Below, in pieces: positions 1-7,907 of a stretch of DNA of 64,000 bases. Below the pieces are notes generated by a model that saw nothing but the letters and a program-made list of their open reading frames with translations, had not been told where the DNA came from and searched no databases. The position numbers and the translations under genes were made by a program. How positions within the stretch are numbered: position 1 is the stretch's first letter; each line of letters opens with the position of its first letter. Source of the stretch: Pseudomonas peli (lineage in GTDB: Bacteria > Pseudomonadota > Gammaproteobacteria > Pseudomonadales > Pseudomonadaceae); NCBI RefSeq assembly GCF_900099645.1, contig NZ_FMTL01000002.1:746334-810333 (forward strand), written 5' to 3'.

Positions 1-290
1 ACGTGCGCGGGCACAACATTCGTTACTACTCATGGACCGGTAATACCCCGTACACCAACGTCTTTGATGCGGTTGATCCGTTTCTGGCCATCACCGGCCT
101 GGCGTTTGGCAGCGAGAAGAACGACGGCCTGGTTGGCGTCTGTTCAACTTACCTGGGGCAGGTCATTGGTGATGGTTACAACATGAACCATGTGGATGCG
201 ATCAATCACCTGTTCGGCGTACGTGGCTGGACCGATCCAGTTTCGCTGTACCGCCAACATGCCAACCGCCTGAAAAGCAAAGGCGTCTGA
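1..290 (+). CDS. lipA: Triacylglycerol lipase, C-terminal part (cut by window start)
   Basis: This is the last 95 codons of a secreted Pseudomonas family I lipase, which hydrolyses triacylglycerols outside the cell. The frame is open at the window edge, so the first Met seen is internal. Counting from nt 3, the catalytic Asp is D41 in NDGLVG, the conserved disulphide Cys is C47 and the catalytic His is H63 in YNMNHVD. The ending YRQHANRLK is typical of the family. The nucleophile Ser and secretion signal lie upstream of the window. The lipase-specific foldase gene follows 48 bp downstream, which confirms that this lipase needs a dedicated chaperone. Confidence 0.88.
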   Translation, partial: VRGHNIRYYSWTGNTPYTNVFDAVDPFLAITGLAFGSEKNDGLVGVCSTYLGQVIGDGYNMNHVDAINHLFGVRGWTDPVSLYRQHANRLKSKGV

Positions 291-301
291 CCGTCACCTC
301 A

Positions 302-324
302 GCGGGCTGCGTCCTGCAGCCCGC
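302..324 (+). terminator. Intercistronic hairpin between lipase and foldase genes
   Basis: A perfect 9-bp stem, GCGGGCTGC (302-310) with GCAGCCCGC (316-324) and loop GTCCT, is followed by ATTTT. It sits 12 nt after the lipase stop and just before the foldase ribosome binding site GGAGG. It resembles a weak intrinsic terminator. I infer that it either attenuates transcription into lifO or protects the lipase mRNA 3' end. Confidence 0.6.
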
Positions 325-338
325 ATTTTGGAGGTCAT

Positions 339-1409
339 ATGGCCCTGTCGTTACGTTCAACGGTTCCTCTTTTACTCCTGGCCGGCAGCGTTGCCGGCTT
401 TACGCTGTATTGGCAGTGGCCAGATGCTGCCTCACCCGGTGCGACGGCTATGCCGGTCACTGCTTCGGCGCCTGTAGCTGTTGTCACCCCCTCTCAGTTA
501 CCCCTCGTCAAATCAGAGCGCTCAGTGCCTCGTGCGCCGACCAGCCTGCCGGGTTTGCAGGACACGGAGGTGGATGGTGAACTCAAGGCCGACAGCGCCG
601 GCAATCTGCAGCTGAACCTGGCGCTGCGCGACTATCTGGATTACTTCCTTAGCGCCGCGGATCAGGCTGGGTTGGACGCGGTGGTCGAAGTGATGCTGGC
701 CGACGCCCGAGGGCGTTTGCCGGAGCCTGCCCTCGGCCAGTTTATTGGCCTGTTGGGCGACTACATGGATTACAAACGCGCCAGCCTGGCGTTACTGCAA
801 CAGCCCTTGAGCACGGCCCAGCAAAGCACCCCAGATGGCCAACTCGTTGCGTTACAGCGGGCTTTTGAACAGCTTGCCGAGTTACGCCGGGCGCATTTTT
901 CCAGTGCCGCTGCCGAGGCCCTGTTTGGTGCGGAAGAGGCTTATGGCCGCTACACCTTGGATAATCTGGCCTTGATGGCCCGTACTGATCTCAGTGAGCA
1001 CGCCAAGGCTCAGGCGCAAGAGCGTCTGCGTGCGCAGCTGCCCGAGGCCATGCGCGCCAGTGAGGTGCGCCAGACGCAGGCGCAAGCGCTACAAGTTCAG
1101 ACCGACAAGCTCTGGCAAGACGGCGCCAGTGAAGAGCAGGTGCGCCAGCTGCTTGCCTTGACCTATGATCCGCCCACGGTCGAGCGTGTACTCGACGAAC
1201 AGCGCAATGAGCGCGCCTGGCAACAGCGTTATGCCGCCTACCAGCAGGAACTTGCCGCATTGCAGGCCAATGGCCTCAGTGCTACGGATCAGCAGCAGGA
1301 GCAGCAACGGTTACGTCAGCGCCTGTTCAGCGCCGAAGATCAGCACCGGGTGGAAACCTATGACGCCATCGCCGCCAAGCAGCAGGAAAATCAATCCCCC
1401 GAGTTGTAA
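339..1409 (+). CDS. lifO: Lipase-specific foldase (lipase chaperone)
   Basis: A 356-aa steric chaperone, anchored in the inner membrane and facing the periplasm, that folds the lipase before type II secretion. The N-terminus has one hydrophobic anchor (about residues 7-25), then a Pro/Ala-rich linker (about 27-70), then a helical domain rich in Gln, Glu and Arg. The family signature RxxFDY(F/C)LSA appears as RDYLDYFLSA at residues 97-106, with Leu100 where Phe is usual. The start has a strong GGAGG. It is in an operon with the lipase upstream, and the next gene starts 3 nt after its stop. Length is close to other Pseudomonas foldases. Confidence 0.92.
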   Translation: MALSLRSTVPLLLLAGSVAGFTLYWQWPDAASPGATAMPVTASAPVAVVTPSQLPLVKSERSVPRAPTSLPGLQDTEVDGELKADSAGNLQLNLALRDYLDYFLSAADQAGLDAVVEVMLADARGRLPEPALGQFIGLLGDYMDYKRASLALLQQPLSTAQQSTPDGQLVALQRAFEQLAELRRAHFSSAAAEALFGAEEAYGRYTLDNLALMARTDLSEHAKAQAQERLRAQLPEAMRASEVRQTQAQALQVQTDKLWQDGASEEQVRQLLALTYDPPTVERVLDEQRNERAWQQRYAAYQQELAALQANGLSATDQQQEQQRLRQRLFSAEDQHRVETYDAIAAKQQENQSPEL

Positions 1410-1412
1410 GGC

Positions 1413-3191
1413 ATGAGCCTGGAGCGTCAGGAGTCGCTGCTGTTGGCCCAGCAGCGTCGTGGTTACCGGCGGCTGCGCTTTACTGGCGTTCTGGAAGATG
1501 AGTTTCTCGACCATCGGGTGCAGCGTATTCGCCGCCGCCTGCTGCTGATCATCAGCACGGCAGTCATCTTCCAACTCGTCTACACCGCCCTTGATCTGGT
1601 GTTACTGCCCCTCAACGCCAGCCTGGCAACTTTACCCATGCGGATGATGGGGATGTGCGGTGCGCTGTTGGCCTTCTTCTACTGTCGTCGTCCGCACACG
1701 CCACCGCGACGCGCCTTGCTGGCTTATGTGGCGGCCTATGCACTTAATGGCGCTTCGGTTGCGGTGATTATTCACCTGTGTTGGAGCCTGGGTGTGGCCA
1801 TGCCCTATGACGGGCTGTTTCTGGTGCTGCTGTTTGGCTATGTGTTGTTGGGGGTTTCGTTTCGTGCCGTGAGCCTGGCGTCCTGGGGCGTCTGCGGGTT
1901 GTTCCTGTGGCTGGGGTGGGTTGTCACGGGTGGAAGCGTGGCATTGGGTTACCAGGGATTGTTTCTGTTTTGCGCCAACCTGATTGGCAGTGTCGGCGCG
2001 TACCTGCAAGAGCATGGCCAGCGCGGTGCTTGGCTTAACCTGCGATTGCTCGATCTGGCGCGGCAGCGTGCGGAAGCGGACGACGCTCGCAAGCTGCGCC
2101 TGCTGGCAGCGGCCAGCCATGACCTGCGCCAGCCCCTCAACGCGATGGGCCTGTATGCCCAGCACTTGCTGGAACAAAATCAGGATCCCAACGTACACCG
2201 CATCAGCAGCCGCCTGGCCATTGCCGTGGAGCAGCTCAGTCGACTGCTGCAGTCGCTGTTTGATTACACCCGTCTGACCTTGCCCGGCGGCGTGCAGGCC
2301 AAACCAGAGGTGTTTGCCTTGCGTCCCTTGCTGGTGCGCTTGAGTGGTGAAAGCCGCGCCGAGGCCGATGCTCAGGGTGTCGAGCTGCAACTGCAATGCG
2401 CGGAGCTCTGGGTACGCAGTGATCCGCTGCTGCTCGAGCGCGTGCTACGCAATCTGCTGAGCAACGCCTTGCGGCATGCCCAGGCGCGGCAAGTCTGGCT
2501 GCATGTCAGTGTTGAGCAGGGCGAAGTGCAGCTGGAGGTCGGTGACGACGGCCAGGGGCTGAGTGAAGAAGAACAGAGTCAGGTCTTTGAAGAGTTCCGC
2601 CAGCTCGATAACCCTGGGCGTAATGCCGAACGTGGCCTGGGTCTGGGTCTGGCCATCGTTCAGCAACTGGCGCAGTTGCTTGGGCATCCGCTGCGGCTGG
2701 ATTCAAGCCCTGGCGACGGAGCGCGTTTTATCCTGCAACTGCCGCAAGCTGAAGCCGGTGAGTGGCAGCCACCTGCAGCGGTTGCCGCAGCATTGAGCGG
2801 GCGGGTGTTATTACTGGAAGACGACGCTGCAGGGCGTGAAGCCCTGTCCGGTTTGTTGCAGCGCTGGGGCTGTGATGTCTGGGCCTGCGCCGACCCCACA
2901 GAGGCCATGCAGTGTTTGCGTGAAGCGCAGCCGCAGGTGCTGATTAGCGACTACCGCCTGGCCGCCACCGAGGACGGCTTGCGCGTGATCGAGCGCTTAC
3001 GTGAAGAAGCCGGACGCATGCTCCCAGCGTTGCTGATTACTGCAGATGTCAGCGCTGACTTGCAAGAGCGCTGCACCCGTGCCCATGTCACCTTGCTCGG
3101 TAAGCCGCTGTTGCCAGCCCGTTTGCGTCAAGCGCTGGCAGTGCTGTTGCCCGCCGAGCTCAGAGCCAGCCCCGTTGCCGCGCCGCACTGA
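1413..3191 (+). CDS. Membrane hybrid histidine kinase with C-terminal receiver domain
   Basis: A 592-aa sensor. About six hydrophobic segments occupy residues 45-200. They are followed by a HisKA domain with phosphoacceptor H236 in SHDLRQPLNAM, a HATPase_c domain (N-box NLLSNALRHA, G-boxes DDGQGL and GLGLGLAI), and a receiver domain from about residue 462 with acidic pair EDD and phosphoacceptor D513 in ISDYRLA. No periplasmic ligand domain is visible, so sensing is probably through the membrane part. It starts 3 nt after lifO, so it should be transcribed with the lipase operon. Its last 32 bp overlap the convergent LuxR-type regulator gene, the likely partner. The signal is unknown; lipid or fatty acid is inferred from context only. 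Confidence 0.85.
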   Translation: MSLERQESLLLAQQRRGYRRLRFTGVLEDEFLDHRVQRIRRRLLLIISTAVIFQLVYTALDLVLLPLNASLATLPMRMMGMCGALLAFFYCRRPHTPPRRALLAYVAAYALNGASVAVIIHLCWSLGVAMPYDGLFLVLLFGYVLLGVSFRAVSLASWGVCGLFLWLGWVVTGGSVALGYQGLFLFCANLIGSVGAYLQEHGQRGAWLNLRLLDLARQRAEADDARKLRLLAAASHDLRQPLNAMGLYAQHLLEQNQDPNVHRISSRLAIAVEQLSRLLQSLFDYTRLTLPGGVQAKPEVFALRPLLVRLSGESRAEADAQGVELQLQCAELWVRSDPLLLERVLRNLLSNALRHAQARQVWLHVSVEQGEVQLEVGDDGQGLSEEEQSQVFEEFRQLDNPGRNAERGLGLGLAIVQQLAQLLGHPLRLDSSPGDGARFILQLPQAEAGEWQPPAAVAAALSGRVLLLEDDAAGREALSGLLQRWGCDVWACADPTEAMQCLREAQPQVLISDYRLAATEDGLRVIERLREEAGRMLPALLITADVSADLQERCTRAHVTLLGKPLLPARLRQALAVLLPAELRASPVAAPH

Positions 3192-3801
3192 CACAAGCCG
3201 TCCGGGTGTGCACAGAAAACTCCTGGAACAGTGATTTCAGGTGGGTTTTCACCGTGTCCTCGGAGACCCCCAACTGACGGCTGATCGACTTGTTTGGCAA
3301 GCCTTCGGCCAGTAGCTGGAGGATTTCCATCTGTCGTGGAGTGAGCTGCGGTTTGTCGCCCGTTTGCGGTGCGGGCAGGGTTTCACCCAGCAGTACGCGG
3401 GTTACTGCCTGACGCAGTTCATCGCTATTGGCACTTTTCGGAATAAAGCCCAGCGCACCGGCGGCTAAGGCTGCTTGAGCATCCAGGTTCGAATCGCTGG
3501 CGCTGAGGATTGCCACCGGGGTCATGCGGCCTTGTTGTTGCCAACGCTGCAGCAACTCCAGGCCCGGCAGGTCGGGCAAGCGCAGGTCAAGCAGAATCAG
3601 GTCGAAGGTGGTGTGTTGCAGGCAGGCTTCGGCGGCGGCAGCGGATTCGGCGGTGCGAATGTGCAGGTCGGCGCAGAGTGGGCCGAGGGCCAGGCTGAGG
3701 CCATCAAGAAAAATACGGTGGTCGTCCACCAGGAGCAGGCTGAGCTGTTCGGGCAGGGTAGTGCAGAGTGTGGTCATCAGGGCTGTCTCAGGCGGCTTCA
3801 T
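3160..3801 (-). CDS. NarL/LuxR-family response regulator
   Basis: A 213-aa two-domain regulator. The receiver (about residues 20-135) has acidic pocket D26-D27, phosphoacceptor D72 in LILLDLRLPD, and the conserved Lys in GFIPKSA. The C-terminal LuxR HTH (about 150-213) has LTPRQMEILQLLAEGLPNK and the recognition helix region SEDTVKTHLKSLF. Its 3' end overlaps the hybrid kinase gene by 32 bp on the opposite strand. It lies 118 bp downstream of the FadL-type gene on the same strand, so the two may share a transcript. An alternative start is Met9 (3777). It is the likely output of the neighbouring kinase; its targets are not visible. Confidence 0.85.
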   Translation of the reverse strand: MKPPETALMTTLCTTLPEQLSLLLVDDHRIFLDGLSLALGPLCADLHIRTAESAAAAEACLQHTTFDLILLDLRLPDLPGLELLQRWQQQGRMTPVAILSASDSNLDAQAALAAGALGFIPKSANSDELRQAVTRVLLGETLPAPQTGDKPQLTPRQMEILQLLAEGLPNKSISRQLGVSEDTVKTHLKSLFQEFSVHTRTACVSAARQRGWL

Positions 3802-3919
3802 GGCCTGCCATCCATGGCGGCCACCCGCGGGCAGTCGCTACGCGACGTTAGAACGGTTCCAGACCATTCTTCTTATTGTTGTGTGCGCCGCGCGAGTGTA
3901 ACCCAAACTGCAGGGTGAT

Positions 3920-5167
3920 TTAGAAGCGGTACGTCACCTGAGCGCCCAGGCCGTGAGCGGTGTTTTTGTAGGTGGCGCTGTAGTCGTCGCGCTCGATGTG
4001 CGCGTCGTCTTCCATCAGGTAGGAGTAGGCCAGGTCGATGGTCACGTCATCATTCGGGCTCCAGGCTGTGCCCAGGCTGACGATGGTGCGATCGCCCGTA
4101 GGAATACGCGGCGAACGGTCAGTGTTGTTGGTAGGGGACTGGTCCACAGCCAGGCCGGCGCGCAGGGTCCACTGCGCGTTCAGCTTGTAGGCAGCACCAA
4201 CGGCGTGAGCCCAGGTGTCGTGCCAGTTCTGCGGTTCGCTGATGCTGTTGAGCTTGCCCGCCAGCAAGCCACCCACGCCTTTGTTATTTGCACGAATTTC
4301 TTCCAGACGGCTCCAGCGCGTCCAGGTGCTGCCGGCGTAGAGGGTCCAGTCAGCATTCAGCTCATGGGTGACGGAGACATCCACCGACTCCGGAGTGGTC
4401 AGCTCCAGTGACGCATCGTAGGTGCCAGCCGAAGTTGCAATAACGCCTGGGCCAGAGACTGTGGTGTCACCCTTCAGGCGGTAGTCCACTTTGGAGTGGT
4501 AGGTCAGGCCGAAGCGTGTCTGTGGGGTGATTTCAAACAGTACGCCGAGGTTGTAGCCCAGCGCGGTGTCATCGCCCTTGATTTCGACCTTGCCGTCACT
4601 GGCGCCAGGCACTGGGTTATCGATAGCCGAAGTCAGCTCGCCGTCGATGCGGTTGATGGTTGGGCCGAAGCCGATCGACAGTTGCTCGTTGACGCGATAG
4701 CTCAACGTCGGCTGCAGGGTAATCACCCGCACCTCACTGCGGTCACCGTGGTAGCGACCCTGGAAGCTGCGCTCATAGTCGGTCACCAGGCCAAAGGGCA
4801 CGTACAGGCCCAGGCCGAAGCTCCAGTTGTCGTCCAGCGGTTTGACGTAATAGCCCATGGGCGCGCCGATAAACGGCACCATGTCGCCGTCATTGCTGCC
4901 GCGGGCAGAGCCGCTGGTGTTGTCGATATCGGTTTTAGCGTGGATCAGGGCAATGCCGCCGCTGACTTGTTCGCGCTTGATGCGTGCCATGCCAGCGGGG
5001 TTGCCGAATACGGTGCTGGCATCATCGGCAGACGACGAGCGGCCTGCGAAAGCGGTGCCCATGCTGCTGACGCTTTGTTCATTGATGGCAAAGCCACCGG
5101 CAACGCTTTGACTGGTAGCAGAAATGAAGGCAATTGACAGGCAGGTCTTGACGACTCTTTTAGGCAC
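3920..5167 (-). CDS. FadL-family outer membrane transporter (long-chain fatty acids or hydrophobic compounds)
   Basis: A 415-aa outer membrane beta-barrel. A signal peptide (about residues 1-23, ending SVAGG) is followed by the FadL plug region GFAINEQS and the family hallmark GNPAGMA near residues 55-61. The C-terminus ends in Phe (VTYRF), as expected for Bam-dependent insertion. The start codon is GTG, supported by AGGAG about 8 nt upstream; no ATG fits as well. FadL proteins import fatty acids or other hydrophobic molecules. Beside a lipase operon, uptake of lipolysis products is the natural inference, but FadL paralogues also carry aromatic hydrocarbons. Confidence 0.88.
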   Translation of the reverse strand: MPKRVVKTCLSIAFISATSQSVAGGFAINEQSVSSMGTAFAGRSSSADDASTVFGNPAGMARIKREQVSGGIALIHAKTDIDNTSGSARGSNDGDMVPFIGAPMGYYVKPLDDNWSFGLGLYVPFGLVTDYERSFQGRYHGDRSEVRVITLQPTLSYRVNEQLSIGFGPTINRIDGELTSAIDNPVPGASDGKVEIKGDDTALGYNLGVLFEITPQTRFGLTYHSKVDYRLKGDTTVSGPGVIATSAGTYDASLELTTPESVDVSVTHELNADWTLYAGSTWTRWSRLEEIRANNKGVGGLLAGKLNSISEPQNWHDTWAHAVGAAYKLNAQWTLRAGLAVDQSPTNNTDRSPRIPTGDRTIVSLGTAWSPNDDVTIDLAYSYLMEDDAHIERDDYSATYKNTAHGLGAQVTYRF

Positions 5168-5330
5168 GGAGGACTCCTAGGGTTTAGCGGGAGGCGGAAA
5201 CTAGCAACTTTCCATGACCCTTGCCAAGCCTTTGAAGTTCCCGAGATAGAGCGGTTTTATGCCTTTATCATGACGCTATTTTCTGCTAACCGCGTGGATG
5301 TTGTCAGACAATCTTCTGGCCTGTTTGGCT

Positions 5331-5810
5331 TCAAGCCACTTGGCTGAGGCTGCCGATGCAGCGTTGCCAGGCGGCGATAAAGTCTTTAGTGCGACCGTGC
5401 GGCTTGAACACTCGGCGCCAAACGTGCGCCATACCCAGCAGATCATCAGCGGCTGGCAGCTCGCGGTGCTCAGCTTCGATCAGCATCCAGGCAATCGCTG
5501 TGGCATAACGCAGGTTAACGGTCAGTTCCAAGTGCGGCGCCGCGAGGAAGGCATGCTGGCTGGCGAGACCGCGTACTTGGCTGGCGAGGTCCGGATCCAA
5601 CGCGAGGTGCTGATCCCAGAGCTGTTGATGGCGCAGAGCGGCGATCCGGTAGAGGCCATGACCGTGCTTGTCATCTAAAACAGAGCCAAGCCCGGATTGG
5701 CTGGCGGCGGCCCCCAGTAACAAGGCTTCGGCAGCGGTGGAATGGCGGCCCAGGTAAAGCAGGGTCGGGCGGATGACGTACTGGCCTAACTCGCAGGCGG
5801 CAATTCCCAT
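5331..5810 (-). CDS. Hypothetical protein, 159 aa, resembling Pseudomonas phage-associated proteins
   Basis: A soluble 159-aa protein with no signal peptide or membrane segment. Visible sequence includes GQYVIRPTLLYLG, AAEALLLGAA, GHGLYRIA and NLRYATAIAW. The pattern recalls small proteins found in Pseudomonas phage or tail-like clusters and scattered on chromosomes, whose role I do not know. That resemblance is from memory and uncertain. The start has GAGGG 6 nt before the ATG. A long hairpin occupies the leader (5832-5886). No other phage gene is nearby, so it would be an isolated gene. Confidence 0.6.
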   Translation of the reverse strand: MGIAACELGQYVIRPTLLYLGRHSTAAEALLLGAAASQSGLGSVLDDKHGHGLYRIAALRHQQLWDQHLALDPDLASQVRGLASQHAFLAAPHLELTVNLRYATAIAWMLIEAEHRELPAADDLLGMAHVWRRVFKPHGRTKDFIAAWQRCIGSLSQVA

Positions 5811-5831
5811 ATAGCCCTCGGCGAAAAGTGA

Positions 5832-5886
5832 CCGGTGGGGCCGGGGCGCTGGCAGCTTCGACTTATTCTGATAAAGGCCCCACCGG
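5832..5886 (-). promoter_or_regulatory. 11-bp stem-loop in the leader of the 159-aa hypothetical gene
   Basis: A perfect inverted repeat: CCGGTGGGGCC (5832-5842) and GGCCCCACCGG (5876-5886), enclosing 33 nt. On the minus strand it lies 22 nt before the start codon at 5810 and just before the GAGGG ribosome binding site. A second small stem (AGCGG with CCGCT, about 5888-5903) lies further upstream. It could be a structured leader or a protein operator. It matches no riboswitch class I can recognise. Confidence 0.45.
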
Positions 5887-5990
5887 GAGCGGGGTTAGCC
5901 GCTCAAGTTGAAGTGTAGTGCGACCTTTTTACTGTAAAGGGCTGTTTTTAAATTGTTTTCGGCTTTCGGTTATTGCCTATATTCCAGTTG

Positions 5991-6002
5991 GTGCTTAAGC
6001 AC
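5991..6002. promoter_or_regulatory. Perfect 12-bp palindrome, possible operator
   Basis: GTGCTTAAGCAC is a perfect palindrome in the 236-bp gap between the 159-aa hypothetical gene and sseA. It is flanked by CCAG on the left and CTGG on the right, and lies 181 bp upstream of the hypothetical gene's start. The size suits a dimeric repressor site; the binding protein is unknown. Confidence 0.3.
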
Positions 6003-6046
6003 TGCTGGCGAGCATGAGTCGCGCGGCCAGCCAGCCTGAACTGAAA

Positions 6047-6901
6047 TCAGTCGCCAGTGGCTACTGGGCGAGCAGGGTCAGTGATCCATTCGCTCCAGGA
6101 ACCGGCATACAGCGGCGCCAGCGGGTAGCCGGCCAGGCACAGGGCAAACAGGTTATGGCAGGCTGTCACACCAGAACCGCAGTAGGCCACCAGTTCACTG
6201 GCCGGGCGCTCACCGAGTTGTGATGCAAAGCGCTGGCTTAGCTGCTCTGCGCTGAGGAAGTGCCCGTCGCTGTCGAGGTTGTCCGTGAACGCCGCGCACT
6301 GCGCGCCGGGGATATGCCCTGCGACCGGGTCGATCGGTTCGACTTCGCCCCTGAAGCGCGGCAGGCCACGTGCATCCAGCAGTGTCATTTGCTGATCGCC
6401 CAAGCGCTGCTGCAGTTGGGCGGCGCTGACCACCAAGTGGGTGTCCGCTTTGCCACTGAATGCCCCTGGCGTTGGCTTAGGTAGGTCCTGGGTCAAGGCG
6501 CCGCCTGCTTCGCGCCAGGCCTTGAGGCCGCCATCAAGCAGGTAAACGCCCTCACGTTTGCCTAACCACGCCAGCAGCCACCAGGCACGTGCCGCAAAGG
6601 CGCCCGGACCGTCGTCGTAAAGCACCACTTCGCTGTGGTTGTTCAGGCCCCATTCGCGCAGGCGCTGCAGCAGTTGCGCCGGTTCTGGCAGGGGATGACG
6701 GCCGGTGATGCCTTTGTGGATCGGCCCGGACAGATCACGCTCTAGATCGGCAAACTGCGCGCCGGGAATATGCCCTTCGCCATAGCTGCGTTGGCCGTAA
6801 GTCAGATCCTCCAGGGCAAAACGGCAATCGAGAATCAGCAGGTCGGGCTCATCAAGGCGTTGCTGCAGCTGTGCGGCACTGATCAGTTGGGAGAGGGGCA
6901 T
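6047..6901 (-). CDS. sseA: 3-mercaptopyruvate / thiosulfate sulfurtransferase (tandem rhodanese)
   Basis: A 284-aa protein of two rhodanese domains (about 8-135 and 160-275) that transfers sulfane sulfur from 3-mercaptopyruvate to acceptors such as cyanide or thiols. The catalytic loop CGSGVTAC carries Cys241. The SGVT type of loop favours mercaptopyruvate over thiosulfate. The domain linker YLLDGGLKAW is typical. The start is ATG at 6901 (MPLSQLISAAQL). The frame continues upstream to 6994, but that extension falls in the palindromic repeat and is not conserved protein, so it was rejected. The size matches E. coli SseA (about 281 aa). Confidence 0.88.
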   Translation of the reverse strand: MPLSQLISAAQLQQRLDEPDLLILDCRFALEDLTYGQRSYGEGHIPGAQFADLERDLSGPIHKGITGRHPLPEPAQLLQRLREWGLNNHSEVVLYDDGPGAFAARAWWLLAWLGKREGVYLLDGGLKAWREAGGALTQDLPKPTPGAFSGKADTHLVVSAAQLQQRLGDQQMTLLDARGLPRFRGEVEPIDPVAGHIPGAQCAAFTDNLDSDGHFLSAEQLSQRFASQLGERPASELVAYCGSGVTACHNLFALCLAGYPLAPLYAGSWSEWITDPARPVATGD

Positions 6902-6923
6902 ACAGTCATCATGTGGGTAAATA

Positions 6924-7064
6924 AGAACCTGCTCACGATCTGCTGCGCGTCGGCCCTGCGGCGTTAAAAACAGGCTCGGAATGCTCATGTACAAAAGTAC
7001 ACTCCGCTTCCTCGCCTGTTTTTGCCTTGCATAACTCTAGCTCGCGAGATCCTGAACAGATTCT
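6924..7064 (-). repeat. 141-bp palindromic dispersed repeat, copy 1
   Basis: Bounded by 18-bp imperfect terminal inverted repeats (AGAACCTGCTCACGATCT at the left; the right end is the reverse complement of AGAATCTGTTCAGGATCT). Inside are the stem AAAAACAGGC/GCCTGTTTTT and an apical TGTAC-N4-GTACA hairpin. It is nearly identical to copy 3 (11707-11847) in opposite orientation and has the same length as copies 2 and 3. It lies between the divergent sseA and spermidine-synthase-like genes and fills most of that 306-bp gap. It encodes no protein; it is MITE-like or a structured element. Confidence 0.85.
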
Positions 7065-7207
7065 AGGGCAGGCGGCATCATAAACCCTGGCGTTGAGCTG
7101 TCGAGACGCCGCGCATAGAAGAATTTCTGCCGACAGGGCGCTGCATCTTTGTCGGTTTATGGGCATGCTGCATGCCCGTTTTGTTCTGACCCAGGTTGCC
7201 GTACCCC

Positions 7208-7891
7208 ATGAAGCGTTTTGTATTGCTCGATACCGCCCCGATTCCCGATGGCTCCGGTGCGCTGTGCCTGTTCGAGTACGGTGAGGACTTTGTGATCAAG
7301 ATTGCCGGCGGCGATGGCGGTCAGCTGATGAATACGCGCATGCATGGCTCTGAAGATGCCCTGGCGGCGATTCCCTGCAAGAAGGTCGCCGGCCGGTCGG
7401 ATTCGCGGGTGCTGATCGGCGGTCTGGGCATGGGTTTTACCCTGGCGGCTGCGTTGCAGAACCTGGGCAAGACCGCCGAGGTGGAAGTGGCCGAGCTGGT
7501 GCCTGGGGTGGTGGAATGGAACCGCGGCCCGCTGGGCGCTAAGGCTGGTTATCCCATCCTCGATCCGCGTACCCGGGTGATTCAGGACGACGTGGCTAAT
7601 TGCCTGAAGAGCGCCGATCAGCGTTATGACGCGATCATGCTGGATGTCGACAACGGCCCCGAAGGTCTGACCCAGAAGCGCAATAGCTGGCTGTATTCCG
7701 CCCAGGGCCTGCAGCGCTGCTACCAGGCGCTGCGCAACAAGGGCGTGCTGGCGGTGTGGTCGGCGAGTGCCGACCGGGTATTCAGCGACAAGGTGCGCAA
7801 GGCCGGCTTTAAGGTCGAAGAAGTGCAGGTCTACGCCCATGGCAACAAGGGCACTCGGCACACTATCTGGATCGCGGAAAAGATCAAATAG
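7208..7891 (+). CDS. Spermidine synthase-like methyltransferase-fold protein
   Basis: A 227-aa protein with the class I Rossmann fold of the spermidine synthase family: the nucleotide-binding loop GGLGMGFTLAA at about residue 78, acidic strand VEVAELV, and the active-site region IMLDVDNGP. It is shorter than true spermidine synthases (about 285 aa) and lacks their N-terminal beta domain, so polyamine synthesis is not assured. Such proteins are common in Pseudomonas and usually uncharacterised. The start is ATG 7208 (MKRFVLLD). A TTG 12 nt upstream is also in frame but less likely. A strong terminator follows the stop. Confidence 0.75.
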   Translation: MKRFVLLDTAPIPDGSGALCLFEYGEDFVIKIAGGDGGQLMNTRMHGSEDALAAIPCKKVAGRSDSRVLIGGLGMGFTLAAALQNLGKTAEVEVAELVPGVVEWNRGPLGAKAGYPILDPRTRVIQDDVANCLKSADQRYDAIMLDVDNGPEGLTQKRNSWLYSAQGLQRCYQALRNKGVLAVWSASADRVFSDKVRKAGFKVEEVQVYAHGNKGTRHTIWIAEKIK

Positions 7892-7907
7892 GTAAATCGC
7901 GAACATT

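Noticed and set aside
1632..2396. A 254-codon minus-strand frame opposite the hybrid kinase
   Set aside because: Its translation is low-complexity and Gln/His-rich, as expected for an antisense shadow of a GC-rich gene; the plus-strand kinase explains the region fully.
3486..3495. tRNA T-loop-like GGTTCGAATC
   Set aside because: It lies inside the response regulator coding sequence and no acceptor stem or other tRNA arms surround it.
6902..6994. N-terminal extension of sseA by 31 codons
   Set aside because: The added residues are translated from palindromic repeat copy 1 and do not look like rhodanese sequence.
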